A DNA stretch of 64,000 nt from DATJGR01 sp963812255 (GCA_963812255.1 CAWEUM010000003.1:62001-126000), one strand, 5' to 3'. Counted from the stretch's first letter, positions 43,383 to 52,754 are shown. Program-made: numbers and translations. Notes: generated by a model not told the origin, from the sequence alone.

Positions 43383-44177
43383 TCAGCGAACTTTGACGGC
43401 ACGCATCGCGATCGACGTGGGCATCAGCGCATTGAGCGGGGTCGCCACGCCTTGCCAATGGTCCTCGTACAGCGCAGTCAGATGAAATCCGGCGGCCAGC
43501 AGGTCGCCGATCTGCGCTTGCAGGCTGTGGCTGAACTCGAACGCGTCTCCGGATTCCAATCGCGCTTTTCGTTCCGCCGATAGCTGCGCGATATCGGCTG
43601 CATCACCCAACTCCCGATAAGGCAACCGGTAGCGCGCAACGAGTTCGCCGATGCGCTCTGCCTCGTCGTGATCGAACAGAAAGAACGCGGGATTCATGAA
43701 GCCTGCGAGCAGCACACCGCCGTGTCTCAGGACCCGATGGCACTCGCGCCAAACCGGTGCCAGATCGGGCACGAATACATTCGATACCGGATGAAAGATC
43801 AAATCGAAACGCGCGTCGGCAAACGCCGACAGATCCGCCATGTCGCCACGAACCGTGCGTAGCGAAAGGCCATCACGGAGTGCGACCTCGCTGTCCCGCG
43901 CGAGTTGCTCATCCGAAAGATCGAAGCTGACGACTTCCGCGCCGGCCGCCGCAAGTATTGGTGCCTGTTGTCCACCCGATGACGCAAGGCACAGCACATG
44001 CGCACCGGACAGCGATCCAAACCAATCGGCGGGGACCGGTTGATCGGGCGTCAGAATGACCTGCCAAACACCACGGCGCGCCCACGCGATCGTGTCCGAG
44101 TCGACCGGCACGGACCAACGGCGACCGGCGGCCGCATCTCGGTTCCACGCGCTGCGATTGTGTTCGAGATGATCCAT
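43383..44177 (-). CDS. Class I SAM-dependent methyltransferase
   Basis: A 264-residue Rossmann-fold methyltransferase. The SAM-binding motif I is HVLCLASSGGQQAPILAAAGAEVVSFDLSDEQL (about 60-92), then FDLIFHPVSNVFVPDLAPVWRECHRVLRHGGVLLAGFMNPAFFLF, as in methyltransferases of the type-11 family. The substrate is unknown; a small molecule is likely. The ATG at 44177 directly follows an in-frame GTG (44180). It lies 42 bp downstream of folE on the same strand. Confidence 0.85.
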   Translation of the reverse strand: MDHLEHNRSAWNRDAAAGRRWSVPVDSDTIAWARRGVWQVILTPDQPVPADWFGSLSGAHVLCLASSGGQQAPILAAAGAEVVSFDLSDEQLARDSEVALRDGLSLRTVRGDMADLSAFADARFDLIFHPVSNVFVPDLAPVWRECHRVLRHGGVLLAGFMNPAFFLFDHDEAERIGELVARYRLPYRELGDAADIAQLSAERKARLESGDAFEFSHSLQAQIGDLLAAGFHLTALYEDHWQGVATPLNALMPTSIAMRAVKVR

Positions 44178-44219
44178 CACGTTGCTAGCAGCACGTCAGA
44201 GGCGACGCATACGGTCGCG

Positions 44220-44801
44220 TCAGGCGATCAGCTGCAGGAACTCCGAACGCGTCGGCGCGTTGTCACGAAAACTGCCGAGCAGCACCGAGGTCTTCATCAC
44301 CGAGTTCTGCTTCTCGACGCCGCGCATCGCCATACACAGATGCCGCGCCTCAATGATCACACCCACGCCTCGCGCGCCGGCGCTGTTCATGATCGCCTCG
44401 GCAATCTGTTGGGTCAGCTGCTCCTGAATCTGTAATCGGCGCGCGAACATGTCGACGATCCGCGCCATCTTCGACAACCCAAGCACTTTGCCGTTCGGCA
44501 GATAACCCACGTGGCAGCGGCCGATGAACGGCAACAGGTGGTGTTCGCACAGCGAGTACAGTTCGATGTCCTTCACCATCACGATCTCGTCGATCTTCGA
44601 CTCGAACAGCGCGTTGTTGACGATGTCTTCGAGGCGTTGCGCGTAACCACGCGTCAGAAACTGCATGGCTTTGGCAGCGCGCAGCGGTGTGTCGCGCAGC
44701 CCGGGACGATCTGCATCCTCGCCGAGGCCTTCAATCAGGGCGCGATAGTGATCCGCGAGCACCTGTGGATCGGCGACGCCGCCGTTAGCGTTCTCTTTCA
44801 T
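44220..44801 (-). CDS. folE: GTP cyclohydrolase I
   Basis: The enzyme converts GTP to 7,8-dihydroneopterin triphosphate in folate synthesis. The 193-residue protein has the zinc ligands C85 and H88 (SLCEHHLLPFIGRCHVGYLP) and C156 (EARHLCMAMRG), matching C110, H113 and C181 of E. coli FolE. QTSVLLG-like MKTSVLLGSF follows. The ATG at 44801 agrees with the family; a longer frame with an odd leader is not preferred. There is no clear Shine-Dalgarno site. Confidence 0.96.
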   Translation of the reverse strand: MKENANGGVADPQVLADHYRALIEGLGEDADRPGLRDTPLRAAKAMQFLTRGYAQRLEDIVNNALFESKIDEIVMVKDIELYSLCEHHLLPFIGRCHVGYLPNGKVLGLSKMARIVDMFARRLQIQEQLTQQIAEAIMNSAGARGVGVIIEARHLCMAMRGVEKQNSVMKTSVLLGSFRDNAPTRSEFLQLIA

Positions 44802-44868
44802 ACTAACCACGTCTTCAAGTAAACACTGTACTCTGCAGATTGCCGCGCCGATCGGCAAGCGCGGCCGC

Positions 44869-46323
44869 CTACAGAACGGCGGACTTGATCACCATCATCT
44901 TGTCGATCTGCATGTCGTCGATAGTATACGGTATGCCGCCGACACCGAGCCCCGACTGACGCAGCCCGGCGAACGGCATACCGTCCACGCGAAACGCCGT
45001 GTGATCGTTGACCATCACGGCCGACGCATTGAGCTGCTTGAAGCCGCGCAATGCCGTGTCGAGATCGCGCGTGAAAATGGCCGCCTGAAACGAGAACGGC
45101 AGTGCGTTCGCCTGCGCAAACGCCGCGTCGATATCGTCATAGCCGTATACGCATACGACCGGACCGAAGATCTCTTTGCGGCTGACGTCTGCATCGAGCG
45201 GCGGATCGAGCAGCACGGTGCACGGATACGTACTCGGCGTCAGCGGTTCACCGCCACACAGGCGCTGCGCACCCGCCGCCACCGCGGCGCTCACCCATTG
45301 ATGCACACGCGTCGTCTCGCCATGCTGGATCAGCGGACCCACTTCGGTCGCGGCATCGGTCGGATCGCCGATCCGCAGTTTCGTCGCCCGTTCCGCCAAC
45401 GCCTGCGCCCAGTCGCGCGCCTGCGCACGCGGCACATAGACGCGCTGCACCGACACACACACTTGTCCGGCGTGATAAAAGCCACCTTTCAACACCGCAC
45501 TGATCGAAAGTGCCTCATCGGCGTCCGGGCCGATGATCACCGGAGCCACCCCACCATGTTCGAGTGCGCAACGCGTGCCCGGCGCGAGCTTCGACCGCAG
45601 CGACCAGCCCACCTCGCCGCTGCCGATGAAGCTGAAGAAGCCGATGCGCGGATCCGTCACCAGTTTCTCCGCGACCACGCGGCCGGCCACCGCGACCTGA
45701 CACCACGCATTCGGCAGACCCGCGGCGCGCAACAACTGCACCAGCCGCAAACACGACAACGGCGTCGTGCTGGCCGGCTTGACGATCACCGGACAGCCCG
45801 CGGCGACGCCGGCCAACACCTGATGAACGATCAGATTGAGGGGATGGTTGAATGCGCTGACTGCAACGACGATGCCGATCGGTTCTCTCTGCGTGAACGC
45901 AACGCGACCTGCGGACGCTGCCGTCGTGCCCATCGGAATCACGTCGCCCGCGTGGCCGCGAACGTGCTCGATGCACAGCCGCACGCCGTCGATCGCGCGG
46001 CTGACTTCGACCCGCGAGTCGATAAGCGGCTTGCCACCCTCACGCGCTGCCTCCAGCGCCAGTACCTCTGCGTGTTCGCTCATCAGCACCGCCAGGCGCT
46101 CGAGAATCTCGACGCGGCGATGCAGCGGCAACCATTCGCGGCGGTCGACATAGAGCCGATGCGCGGCTTCGAGAGCGTCTTCGGCGTGCTGCGCGCCGGC
46201 GGTATCGAGGGTTGCGATTTGCGCGCCGTCGTACGGGGCGACAAGCGTTGTTTTGCCCGCCGGTGCGGCCGAGCTTTCGAGCATCAGTCCCCAGTGCTTT
46301 GCTGTCAGCGTCAATTCTTGCAC
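44869..46323 (-). CDS. NAD(P)-dependent aldehyde dehydrogenase
   Basis: The 484-residue ALDH-superfamily enzyme oxidises aldehydes to acids. Active-site residues are N159 (SAFNHPLN), K182 (VKPAS), E255 (LEHGGVAP) and C289 (HAGQVCVS). The segment REIFGPV-like KEIFGPVVCVY and the C-terminal FAGLRQSGLG are present. A GTG at 46323 with a GGAG site gives this start; an ATG at 46284 would remove 13 residues. It overlaps the 3' end of the acetolactate synthase gene by 13 bp, so it is coupled to it. Confidence 0.9.
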   Translation of the reverse strand: MQELTLTAKHWGLMLESSAAPAGKTTLVAPYDGAQIATLDTAGAQHAEDALEAAHRLYVDRREWLPLHRRVEILERLAVLMSEHAEVLALEAAREGGKPLIDSRVEVSRAIDGVRLCIEHVRGHAGDVIPMGTTAASAGRVAFTQREPIGIVVAVSAFNHPLNLIVHQVLAGVAAGCPVIVKPASTTPLSCLRLVQLLRAAGLPNAWCQVAVAGRVVAEKLVTDPRIGFFSFIGSGEVGWSLRSKLAPGTRCALEHGGVAPVIIGPDADEALSISAVLKGGFYHAGQVCVSVQRVYVPRAQARDWAQALAERATKLRIGDPTDAATEVGPLIQHGETTRVHQWVSAAVAAGAQRLCGGEPLTPSTYPCTVLLDPPLDADVSRKEIFGPVVCVYGYDDIDAAFAQANALPFSFQAAIFTRDLDTALRGFKQLNASAVMVNDHTAFRVDGMPFAGLRQSGLGVGGIPYTIDDMQIDKMMVIKSAVL

Positions 46324-47963
46324 GTGATTTCTCCGAGCTTCTTCGTCAGCAGGGCGTTTTCGCGATAATCGATCGGTATCACCACGAGGCTCGGTCCGGC
46401 CTCGTTGAATGCGGTTTCGAGGGTGTCCTTCAGATCCCGACTGTTCGCGCAGAGATGACCTTTCCAGCCGTATGCGCTGGCAAGCTGCAGCCAGTCGGGA
46501 TTGCCAAACGACAGATCGGTGTGATGGCCGAACTCGTTGGTCTGCTTCCATGCGATCAGGCCGTAGCCGCCGTCCTCCCAAACCATCACGACGATGTTGC
46601 TGTCGAGCCGGCGCGCGGTCTCCATCTCCTGAACGTTCATCATGAAGCCGCCATCACCGTTGATGGCCAGGATGCGGCGCTCCGGAAACACCAGCGACGC
46701 AGCAATTGCGCCGGGCAACGCACCGCCCATCGAGCAGAAGCCGTTCGGCACGAGACAGGTATTCGGTTCGTGGCACGCATACAGCCGGGCAATCCACATC
46801 TTGTGTGCGCCGACATCGGACAACAGGATGTCGTGTGGACCCATCACCTGCCGAGCGTCCCACAATGCCTTTTGCGGCCGGATCAGCCCCTCCGTATCGT
46901 CGTTGGCAAATTCGATGATGTCGCTCCACATGTCCTTGCGTGTCTTGTGTTGCAATGACAGATCGAACGCCAGCGGGCCATTCGCATCGATGCGTTCGTT
47001 CAGCATCCACAGCGAATGCGCGAGATCGCCGACCAGCTCGACGCGCGGCATGTATTTGTCGTCGATCTCGGCTGGCAGAAAATCGGCATGAATGATCACT
47101 TTGTCGCCGTCCGGGTTCCACAACCGCGGATGATATTCGACCATATCGAGGCCGAGCGTGATGACGACGTCGGCGTCGTCGATCACCAGATTCATGCGGT
47201 CGCGCGTACCGAGACCGACCGTGTATAGACAGTAGTCGGCATCCATGTCGACGCAACCCTTTGCCATGAAGGTGCTGACAACGCCAATGCCCGTCTTTTC
47301 ACACAGCAGCCGCAACTGTTTGCTCGCGCGACGGCGGATACAGCCGTTGCCGGCGATGATCACCGGCCGCTTCGCACTGCGCAGGATGTCGAACGCACGA
47401 CCGACCACCTTGTCGTCGGCAACGGCGCGTCGAAATCGAGTGACCGGTAGCGGTTTGCCGTCGGTTTCGAGCTTCGCGAGATCTTCCGGCAACTCCAACA
47501 GCACGGCACCGGGCTTTTCGGTGCGGGCCACTCGAACGGCCTTGCGCACCATCTCGGGGATGTTGTCGGGATGGCGAACGCTGGCTGCCCATTTGGTGAC
47601 CGGCTCGAACATGCCGACAACGTCCATCACCTGGTGCGATTCCTTGTGCAGGCGCCGCGTCGAACCCTGGCCCGTCAGCACCAGCACCGGTGCGTGATCC
47701 ATGTCCGCGTCGGCCACACCGGTGATCAGATTGGTCGCCCCCGGGCCAAGCGTGCCGAGACAGCCGGCGGGATTGCCCGTCAACCGGCCGTGGGCTTCGG
47801 CCATGAACGCGGCACCTTGTTCATGCCGCGTCAGAATGAAGCGGATCTTCGTCGACTGCGCGAGCGACATCATGAAATCGGCGTTTTCTTCACCGGGAAC
47901 GCCGAAAATGTACTCGACACCTTCTTCCTCGAGACACTTCACGAACAGGTCGGATGCTTTCAT
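46311..47963 (-). CDS. Acetolactate synthase, AlsS-type large subunit
   Basis: The 550-residue thiamine diphosphate enzyme has the catalytic Glu E48 (TRHEQGAAFMAEA), GPGATNLITG, the Mg/ThDP motif GDGGFMMNVQEMETARR with WEDGGYG, and a central segment ITLGLDMVEYHPRLWNPDGDKVIIHAD, as in the catabolic AlsS enzymes rather than biosynthetic IlvB. No IlvN/H-type regulatory subunit and no AlsD decarboxylase lie nearby. The ATG at 47963 is the family-like start. It is coupled to the aldehyde dehydrogenase downstream. The pair's physiological product is open: acetolactate, or a reaction with another 2-oxo acid. Confidence 0.86.
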   Translation of the reverse strand: MKASDLFVKCLEEEGVEYIFGVPGEENADFMMSLAQSTKIRFILTRHEQGAAFMAEAHGRLTGNPAGCLGTLGPGATNLITGVADADMDHAPVLVLTGQGSTRRLHKESHQVMDVVGMFEPVTKWAASVRHPDNIPEMVRKAVRVARTEKPGAVLLELPEDLAKLETDGKPLPVTRFRRAVADDKVVGRAFDILRSAKRPVIIAGNGCIRRRASKQLRLLCEKTGIGVVSTFMAKGCVDMDADYCLYTVGLGTRDRMNLVIDDADVVITLGLDMVEYHPRLWNPDGDKVIIHADFLPAEIDDKYMPRVELVGDLAHSLWMLNERIDANGPLAFDLSLQHKTRKDMWSDIIEFANDDTEGLIRPQKALWDARQVMGPHDILLSDVGAHKMWIARLYACHEPNTCLVPNGFCSMGGALPGAIAASLVFPERRILAINGDGGFMMNVQEMETARRLDSNIVVMVWEDGGYGLIAWKQTNEFGHHTDLSFGNPDWLQLASAYGWKGHLCANSRDLKDTLETAFNEAGPSLVVIPIDYRENALLTKKLGEITCKN

Positions 47964-48092
47964 AGGCTGGCCCGGGTCAGTTTGGGGGCGGGCCAAATGT
48001 CTGGCCCGCCGTCAGTGTAGCCCGCTTGGGGCGTTGGTTCGCGTCCAATACGGCGCTCATAATATGTGCCGATTCTTCGCCGGAGCCGCACC

Positions 48093-48893
48093 ATGAAGTA
48101 CCAACACCTGATCCTCGATCTCGACCGAACGCGCCATATCGCTACCGTGACTCTGAACAAGCCGGAGCGCCTCAATGCGATCGATCATCAGGACAAAGTG
48201 GCACTGCTCGATGCGATCGCGCGCATTCAAGCGGACGACGACATCTGGGCTGCGATCTGGACCGGCGCGGGACGCGGCTTCTGCAGCGGCGCGGATCTGC
48301 AAGGCCCGCCGCCTGACGAAGGCGCCAGGCCGCTGAACGAACTGCTCGAAGAAGATTCCTGGATCAGCCGCCAGGGTAAAGCGCTTTACGGCGTCGACAA
48401 GCCAATGATCGCCGCAGTGAACGGCGTCGCCGCCGGTGCCGGCTTCTCGCTCGCACTGGCATGCGACATGCGGGTCGGCTGTCCGGACAGCCACTTCGTC
48501 ACGGTTTTTCAGGAGCGTTCTCTGCCACCCGAAGGGGGTATGTCGTTTCTACTCGCGCGCGTCGTCGGCCTCAGCCGGGCGATGGATCTATCGCTGACGA
48601 GCCGGCGCGTAGAGGCCGACGAGGCGTATCGCATCGGCCTGCTCGATCGCCTGGTACCGAGCGATGCGTTGCTGTCCACCGCCAACGAGTTGGCCGAACG
48701 CATCTGTCATCTGCCGCCCGCAGCGGTCCGCGTGACCAAGCGCGCGATCCAGGCTGGACTCGAAGTCGGCTTCGCCGAAGCATCCGCCAACGAGACGCGA
48801 TATGGCGGTATCGCGCGGCGCGCGAAGGCCGACGCCGAGGAGTCCGCGAACGCCTTCGCCGAACGTCGCAAGCCGACGTATCGCGGACGCTGA
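48093..48893 (+). CDS. Enoyl-CoA hydratase/isomerase family protein
   Basis: The 266-residue crotonase-fold protein has LNKPERLNAIDHQ, TGAGRGFCSGADLQGPP, NGVAAGAGFSLALACDMRVG and FQERSLPPEGGMSFLLARVVG. The hydratase Glu appears in PEGG. Start ATG 48093 follows a GGAG site; the longer in-frame ATG at 48066 lacks support. It is divergent from the acetolactate synthase and convergent with the E2 gene. Confidence 0.9.
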   Translation: MKYQHLILDLDRTRHIATVTLNKPERLNAIDHQDKVALLDAIARIQADDDIWAAIWTGAGRGFCSGADLQGPPPDEGARPLNELLEEDSWISRQGKALYGVDKPMIAAVNGVAAGAGFSLALACDMRVGCPDSHFVTVFQERSLPPEGGMSFLLARVVGLSRAMDLSLTSRRVEADEAYRIGLLDRLVPSDALLSTANELAERICHLPPAAVRVTKRAIQAGLEVGFAEASANETRYGGIARRAKADAEESANAFAERRKPTYRGR

Positions 48894-48899
48894 AGTAAC

Positions 48900-48930
48900 G
48901 GGTCAGAGTCGCCCTGACCCCTTTTCTTCA
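48900..48930. repeat. GGGTCAG/CTGACCC palindrome with T-rich flank
   Basis: GGGTCAG (48900-48906) pairs with CTGACCC (48914-48920), followed by CCTTTTCTT. It lies just after the enoyl-CoA hydratase stop (48893) and could terminate it. It is one of a pair of copies in this gap, the other at 49076. Confidence 0.75.
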
Positions 48931-49075
48931 TTCGCGGGACTTCCGCAACTTCCCTTCACGACGCGCATCGCCGCCCGGACAGGAGGAAAAGGACTACCGC
49001 ATCCTCGGCATCGCCGGCTAAAACGTCGGCGGAGTGCTCCATGCTGATCGGCCAGAAGCGCTGACGCAGTGAGCA

Positions 49076-49095
49076 GGGGGTCAGAGTCGCTCTGA
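49076..49095. repeat. Second GGGTCAGAG palindrome in the same convergent gap
   Basis: GGGGGTCAGAGTCGCTCTGA (49076-49095) carries the stem TCAGAG/CTCTGA with a TCG loop, just before the end of the E2 gene at 49103. Together with 48900 it brackets a 150-bp segment with no gene, resembling a two-copy palindrome module. Confidence 0.7.
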
Positions 49096-49102
49096 GCGTT
49101 TC

Positions 49103-50419
49103 TCAGTCGATGAAAATCGTCGCCGGGTGTTCCAGGCAGTCTTTCAGCGCCTGAATCAGCGCGGCGGCGTCGTAGCCGTCGACGAAGCGATGATCGAATG
49201 ACGCCGACAGATTCATCATCAGCCGGATCGCCACGGCGCCGGCCACGACCATCGGCCGCTGAACCGCCTTGTTGACACCGATGATGCCGACCTCCGGTGC
49301 ATTGATGATCGGCGTGGACGCAATGCCGCCGAGCCGGCCGAGGCTGGTGATCGTGATCGTCGAGCCGCTGAGGTCGTCCTTCTTCGCGGTGTTGTTGCGC
49401 GCCGCTTCGCTGACGCGGCGGATTTGCTGCGCGAGTTGCCACACCGTCAGCTTCTGCGCATCGCGAACCACAGGCACTTTCAATCCCTCGGGTGTCTGCG
49501 TCGCCACGCCGAGATTCACGCGCCGATGGCGCAGCAACACGCCGCGTTCGGCATCGTAGTGTGCGTTGCACTGCGGAAAATCCGGCAACACGCGCACCAG
49601 CGCGAGTGCGAGAAACGGCAGGTAGGTCAGGTTCTCCTCGTGCTTGTGGTTCAGGTGCGCACGTAACGATTCGAGTTCGGTGATGTCGATCTCCTCGACA
49701 TAGGCGAAATGCGGGATCGTGCGCTTCGCTTCGCTCAGGCGCTGCGCGATCACGCGGCGAACACCGATCACTTTGACCTCTTCGACATCGCCGGCGCTCG
49801 ATCGCGCCGCGTTCGGATTCGACGGTATGTTCGGATCCGCCGCGCGCGGCTGTCTGCGCCGAATGGCCAGATGCGCCTCGAAGTCTTCGTTGGTGACGCG
49901 GCCACCCGGACCCGATCCGTCGACCCGGGTCAGATCGATGCTTGCCTCGCGCGCGCGGCGACGGATCGACGGTGACGTCAGCACGCGTACTTCACCGGCA
50001 CGTTCCGAATCCTCATCAGGGTCGTCGCCGGTGACATCGTCGGCTCTACGCCTGGCGCTCGCCACGGTCGTCACCTTCGGGGTCGATTGATCGACTTTTT
50101 TCGGGTGCGCCGTTCGCCCAGAAGGTGCTGATTCGTCTGTTTTCGTGACCGCTCGCTTTGGTTGAACGCTGGTGGCGGCATCCGTCTCGAACACGATCAA
50201 CGTCGCGCCAACGGCGATCATGTCGCCTGGCTCACCGTTGGTCGATATCACCGTACCGGTCACCGGCGATGGAAGATCGATGTTCGCCTTATCGGTCATC
50301 ACATCGACGATGACATCCTCTTCGGTGACCCGATCGCCGGGCTTCACTTTCCACTCGACGATCTCCGCCTCGATGGTGCCTTCGCCAAGGTCCGGCAGTT
50401 TGAATTCATAACGGCTCAT
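49103..50419 (-). CDS. bkdB: 2-oxo acid dehydrogenase E2 component (branched-chain type)
   Basis: Dihydrolipoamide acyltransferase of the branched-chain 2-oxo acid dehydrogenase complex. The 438-residue protein has an N-terminal lipoyl domain with the modified lysine K44 (VMTDKANIDLP), a charged linker (about 85-145), an E1/E3-binding domain (about 147-185, SPSIRRRAREASIDLTRVDG), and the catalytic acyltransferase domain with FDHRFVDG (H410, D414). The ATG at 50419 overlaps the E1beta stop by 4 bp. LipA in this window would provide its cofactor. No E3 gene lies in the window. Confidence 0.93.
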   Translation of the reverse strand: MSRYEFKLPDLGEGTIEAEIVEWKVKPGDRVTEEDVIVDVMTDKANIDLPSPVTGTVISTNGEPGDMIAVGATLIVFETDAATSVQPKRAVTKTDESAPSGRTAHPKKVDQSTPKVTTVASARRRADDVTGDDPDEDSERAGEVRVLTSPSIRRRAREASIDLTRVDGSGPGGRVTNEDFEAHLAIRRRQPRAADPNIPSNPNAARSSAGDVEEVKVIGVRRVIAQRLSEAKRTIPHFAYVEEIDITELESLRAHLNHKHEENLTYLPFLALALVRVLPDFPQCNAHYDAERGVLLRHRRVNLGVATQTPEGLKVPVVRDAQKLTVWQLAQQIRRVSEAARNNTAKKDDLSGSTITITSLGRLGGIASTPIINAPEVGIIGVNKAVQRPMVVAGAVAIRLMMNLSASFDHRFVDGYDAAALIQALKDCLEHPATIFID

Positions 50420-51435
50420 GCAGCCGCCTCCAGCACCGAACGCAATGCCGCGATCACGCGTACCTGACCCGGAAAGTACTGCCATTCGAATGCATGCGGA
50501 TAGGGCGTGTCCCATCCGGTAACGCGCGTGATCGGCGCCTGCAACGACCAGAAACACTCTTCCTGCACCGTCGCCGACAGTTCCGCGCCAAAGCCGCTGA
50601 AACCGGTCGCTTCGTGCGCGATCACGCAGCGTCCGGTCTTCTTCACCGACGTGCAGATGGTATCGACGTCGAGCGGCACCATCGTGCGTACGTCGATGAT
50701 CTCCGCATCGATCTCTGCCGAGCGCGCCGCGGCTTCGACGACGTGCACCAGCGTGCCATAGGTCAGCACCGTGACGGCACTGCCTTTGCGCACGACCTCC
50801 GCTTTGCCGATCGGCACCGTATAGTAGCCTTCCGGCACCTCGCCTTTCGGCTTCGTGCTCCACGGCACAGCGGGCTTGTTGGGGTCGCCGTCGAACGGGC
50901 CGTTGTAGAGTCGCTTCGGTTCGAAGAAAAGCACCGGATCGTCGTCTTCGATCGAGCTGATCAGCAATCCCTTTGCATCGTATGGGTTGGAAGGCATCAC
51001 CACCTTGATGCCGCAGACGTGCGTGAAAATTCCCTCCGGACTCTGCGAATGCGTCTGTCCACCGCGGATACCGCCGCCGCACGGTGTGCGAATCGTCACC
51101 GGCGCCCAGAAGTCACCGCCACTGCGATAGCGAATGCGCGCCAACGTACTCGTTAGTTGATCGAACGCCGGATAGATGTAGTCGGCGAACTGAATCTCGA
51201 CCACAGGCCGCAGCCCGTTGATGCCCATGCCGATCGCCGCACCGAGAATACCGCCTTCGGCGATCGGCGTATCCAGCACGCGATAATCACCATACTTGCG
51301 CTGCAGTCCGTCGGTACACCGAAATACGCCGCCGAAGTAGCCGATGTCTTCACCCATCAGCACCACGTCCGGATCGCGACTGAGCATGATATCCATCGCA
51401 GAGTTGATCGCCTGAACCATGTTCATCTGCGCCAT
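50416..51435 (-). CDS. bkdA2: 2-oxo acid dehydrogenase E1 beta subunit
   Basis: The 339-residue subunit of the thiamine diphosphate-dependent E1 enzyme contains MGEDIGYFGGVFRCTDGLQ (about 27-45), TPIAEGGILGAAIGMGINGLRPVVEIQFADYIYPAFDQL and GGIRGGQTHSQSPEG, as in BkdA2/BCKDHB. It forms an alpha2beta2 enzyme with the upstream alpha subunit. Its ATG overlaps the alpha stop by 1 bp (TGATG) and its stop overlaps the E2 ATG. Confidence 0.94.
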   Translation of the reverse strand: MAQMNMVQAINSAMDIMLSRDPDVVLMGEDIGYFGGVFRCTDGLQRKYGDYRVLDTPIAEGGILGAAIGMGINGLRPVVEIQFADYIYPAFDQLTSTLARIRYRSGGDFWAPVTIRTPCGGGIRGGQTHSQSPEGIFTHVCGIKVVMPSNPYDAKGLLISSIEDDDPVLFFEPKRLYNGPFDGDPNKPAVPWSTKPKGEVPEGYYTVPIGKAEVVRKGSAVTVLTYGTLVHVVEAAARSAEIDAEIIDVRTMVPLDVDTICTSVKKTGRCVIAHEATGFSGFGAELSATVQEECFWSLQAPITRVTGWDTPYPHAFEWQYFPGQVRVIAALRSVLEAAA

Positions 51436-52688
51436 CAGCGTTGCTCCGGCTCTTCTTTCAGGAGGTCTTTCATCTGATCGCGCTGCTTCTTCAGATGCGG
51501 CGGCACTTCCTTGAAGACGTCTTCGAACATCAGATCACGGTCGAGCGCCGGCGGCTCCGTCATCGTTCCGTAGGTGATCGCCTCCTGCCACGACGCATTC
51601 ACGAGATCCGTGAGTTCCGCCTCCATCGCGCGCTGCCGCGCGTCCGACCATTCACCAATCGCAATCAAATGGTTTTTCAGCCGCTCGATGGGATCGCCCA
51701 GCGGCCACTGTGCGGCATCCTCTTTAGCCCGATAACGCGATGGATCGTCGCTGGTGGAGTGCGCCGAGGCCCGATAAGTCACCAGTTCGATCAACGTCGG
51801 CCCGGCGCCGTGACGAGCGCGCTGAGCCGCCCACTGGGTGACCGCGTACACAGCGAGAAAATCGTTGCCGTCGACACGTACGCCCGACACGCCGTAACCC
51901 GGGCCGCGCATCGCGAACGTCATGCGTTCGCCGCCGGCAAATCCCTGGAACGTCGAAATCGCCCATTGATTGTTGACCAGATTCAGAATCACCGGTGCCT
52001 GATAGACCGCCGCAAACGTCAGCGCGTGATGAAAGTCGGGTTCTGCGCTCGCGCCCTCGCCAATCCATACCGCGGCGATGTGATCCTCGCCTTTGATCGC
52101 CGCCGCCATCGCCCAACCGACCGCCTGCGGATACTGCGTCGTCAGATTGCCCGCCACCGAGAAAATGTTGCCGGATCGCCAGTGATACATCACCGGCATC
52201 TGGCGACCCTTGCACATATCGCGCGTGTTCGACAGGCACTGGCACATCAGATCCACCAGGCTGCGGCCGCGTGCGATCTGCAGTCCCTGCACGCGATAGG
52301 ACGGAAACAGCATGTCTGCCGGACGCAGCGCCATGCACTGCGCCACCGATACCGCCTCTTCGCCGGCTGATTTCATGTAGAAGGAAATTTTGCCCTGGCG
52401 CTGAATACGCAGCATGCGGTCGTCGAAAATCCGTGTAAGCAGCATGTGGCGCAGCCCGATTTGCAGATCGGTCGGATCGAGATGGGGGTTCCACGGGCCT
52501 ACCGCGGTGTGCTGATCATCGAGCACGCGGACCATCTCGGTGGCGAGGTATTCGATGTCCCCCACCTTCGCGTTGACATCCGGGCGTTTGACGGCGCCAG
52601 CCGGCGACGTCGCGAGATAGCTGAAATCCGGCTTCGCGCCAGGACGTGCAGGTGGATGCGGGATGTGTAAACGGGACTCTCGGCTCAT
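51435..52688 (-). CDS. bkdA1: 2-oxo acid dehydrogenase E1 alpha subunit
   Basis: The 417-residue subunit decarboxylates branched-chain 2-oxo acids from valine, leucine and isoleucine. It holds the thiamine diphosphate motif GEGASAEPDFHHALTFAAVYQAPVILNLVNNQ (the GDG...NN pattern with GEG), the PSYR/QGLQIARGRSL segment and the phosphorylation-loop homologue TYRASAHSTSDDPSRYR. The length and the long N-terminal extension fit the BCKDH type rather than pyruvate dehydrogenase. ATG 52688 has a GGAGGGCACC site. It is the first gene of bkdA1-bkdA2-bkdB. Confidence 0.94.
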   Translation of the reverse strand: MSRESRLHIPHPPARPGAKPDFSYLATSPAGAVKRPDVNAKVGDIEYLATEMVRVLDDQHTAVGPWNPHLDPTDLQIGLRHMLLTRIFDDRMLRIQRQGKISFYMKSAGEEAVSVAQCMALRPADMLFPSYRVQGLQIARGRSLVDLMCQCLSNTRDMCKGRQMPVMYHWRSGNIFSVAGNLTTQYPQAVGWAMAAAIKGEDHIAAVWIGEGASAEPDFHHALTFAAVYQAPVILNLVNNQWAISTFQGFAGGERMTFAMRGPGYGVSGVRVDGNDFLAVYAVTQWAAQRARHGAGPTLIELVTYRASAHSTSDDPSRYRAKEDAAQWPLGDPIERLKNHLIAIGEWSDARQRAMEAELTDLVNASWQEAITYGTMTEPPALDRDLMFEDVFKEVPPHLKKQRDQMKDLLKEEPEQR

Positions 52689-52754
52689 GGTGCCCTCCGC
52701 AACATCGCTGACGTTCGATGCTTAGAGGATAGGTCGAGCGCACGCGTTTCGCAC

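Noticed and set aside
42221..43402. 393-codon minus-strand frame over an acyl-CoA dehydrogenase
   Set aside because: It is a shadow of the + strand gene, whose active-site segments and downstream order are clear.
45001..46368. 455-codon + strand frame over the aldehyde dehydrogenase
   Set aside because: It has no domain and basic, His/Arg-rich composition; the minus strand holds all four catalytic ALDH residues.
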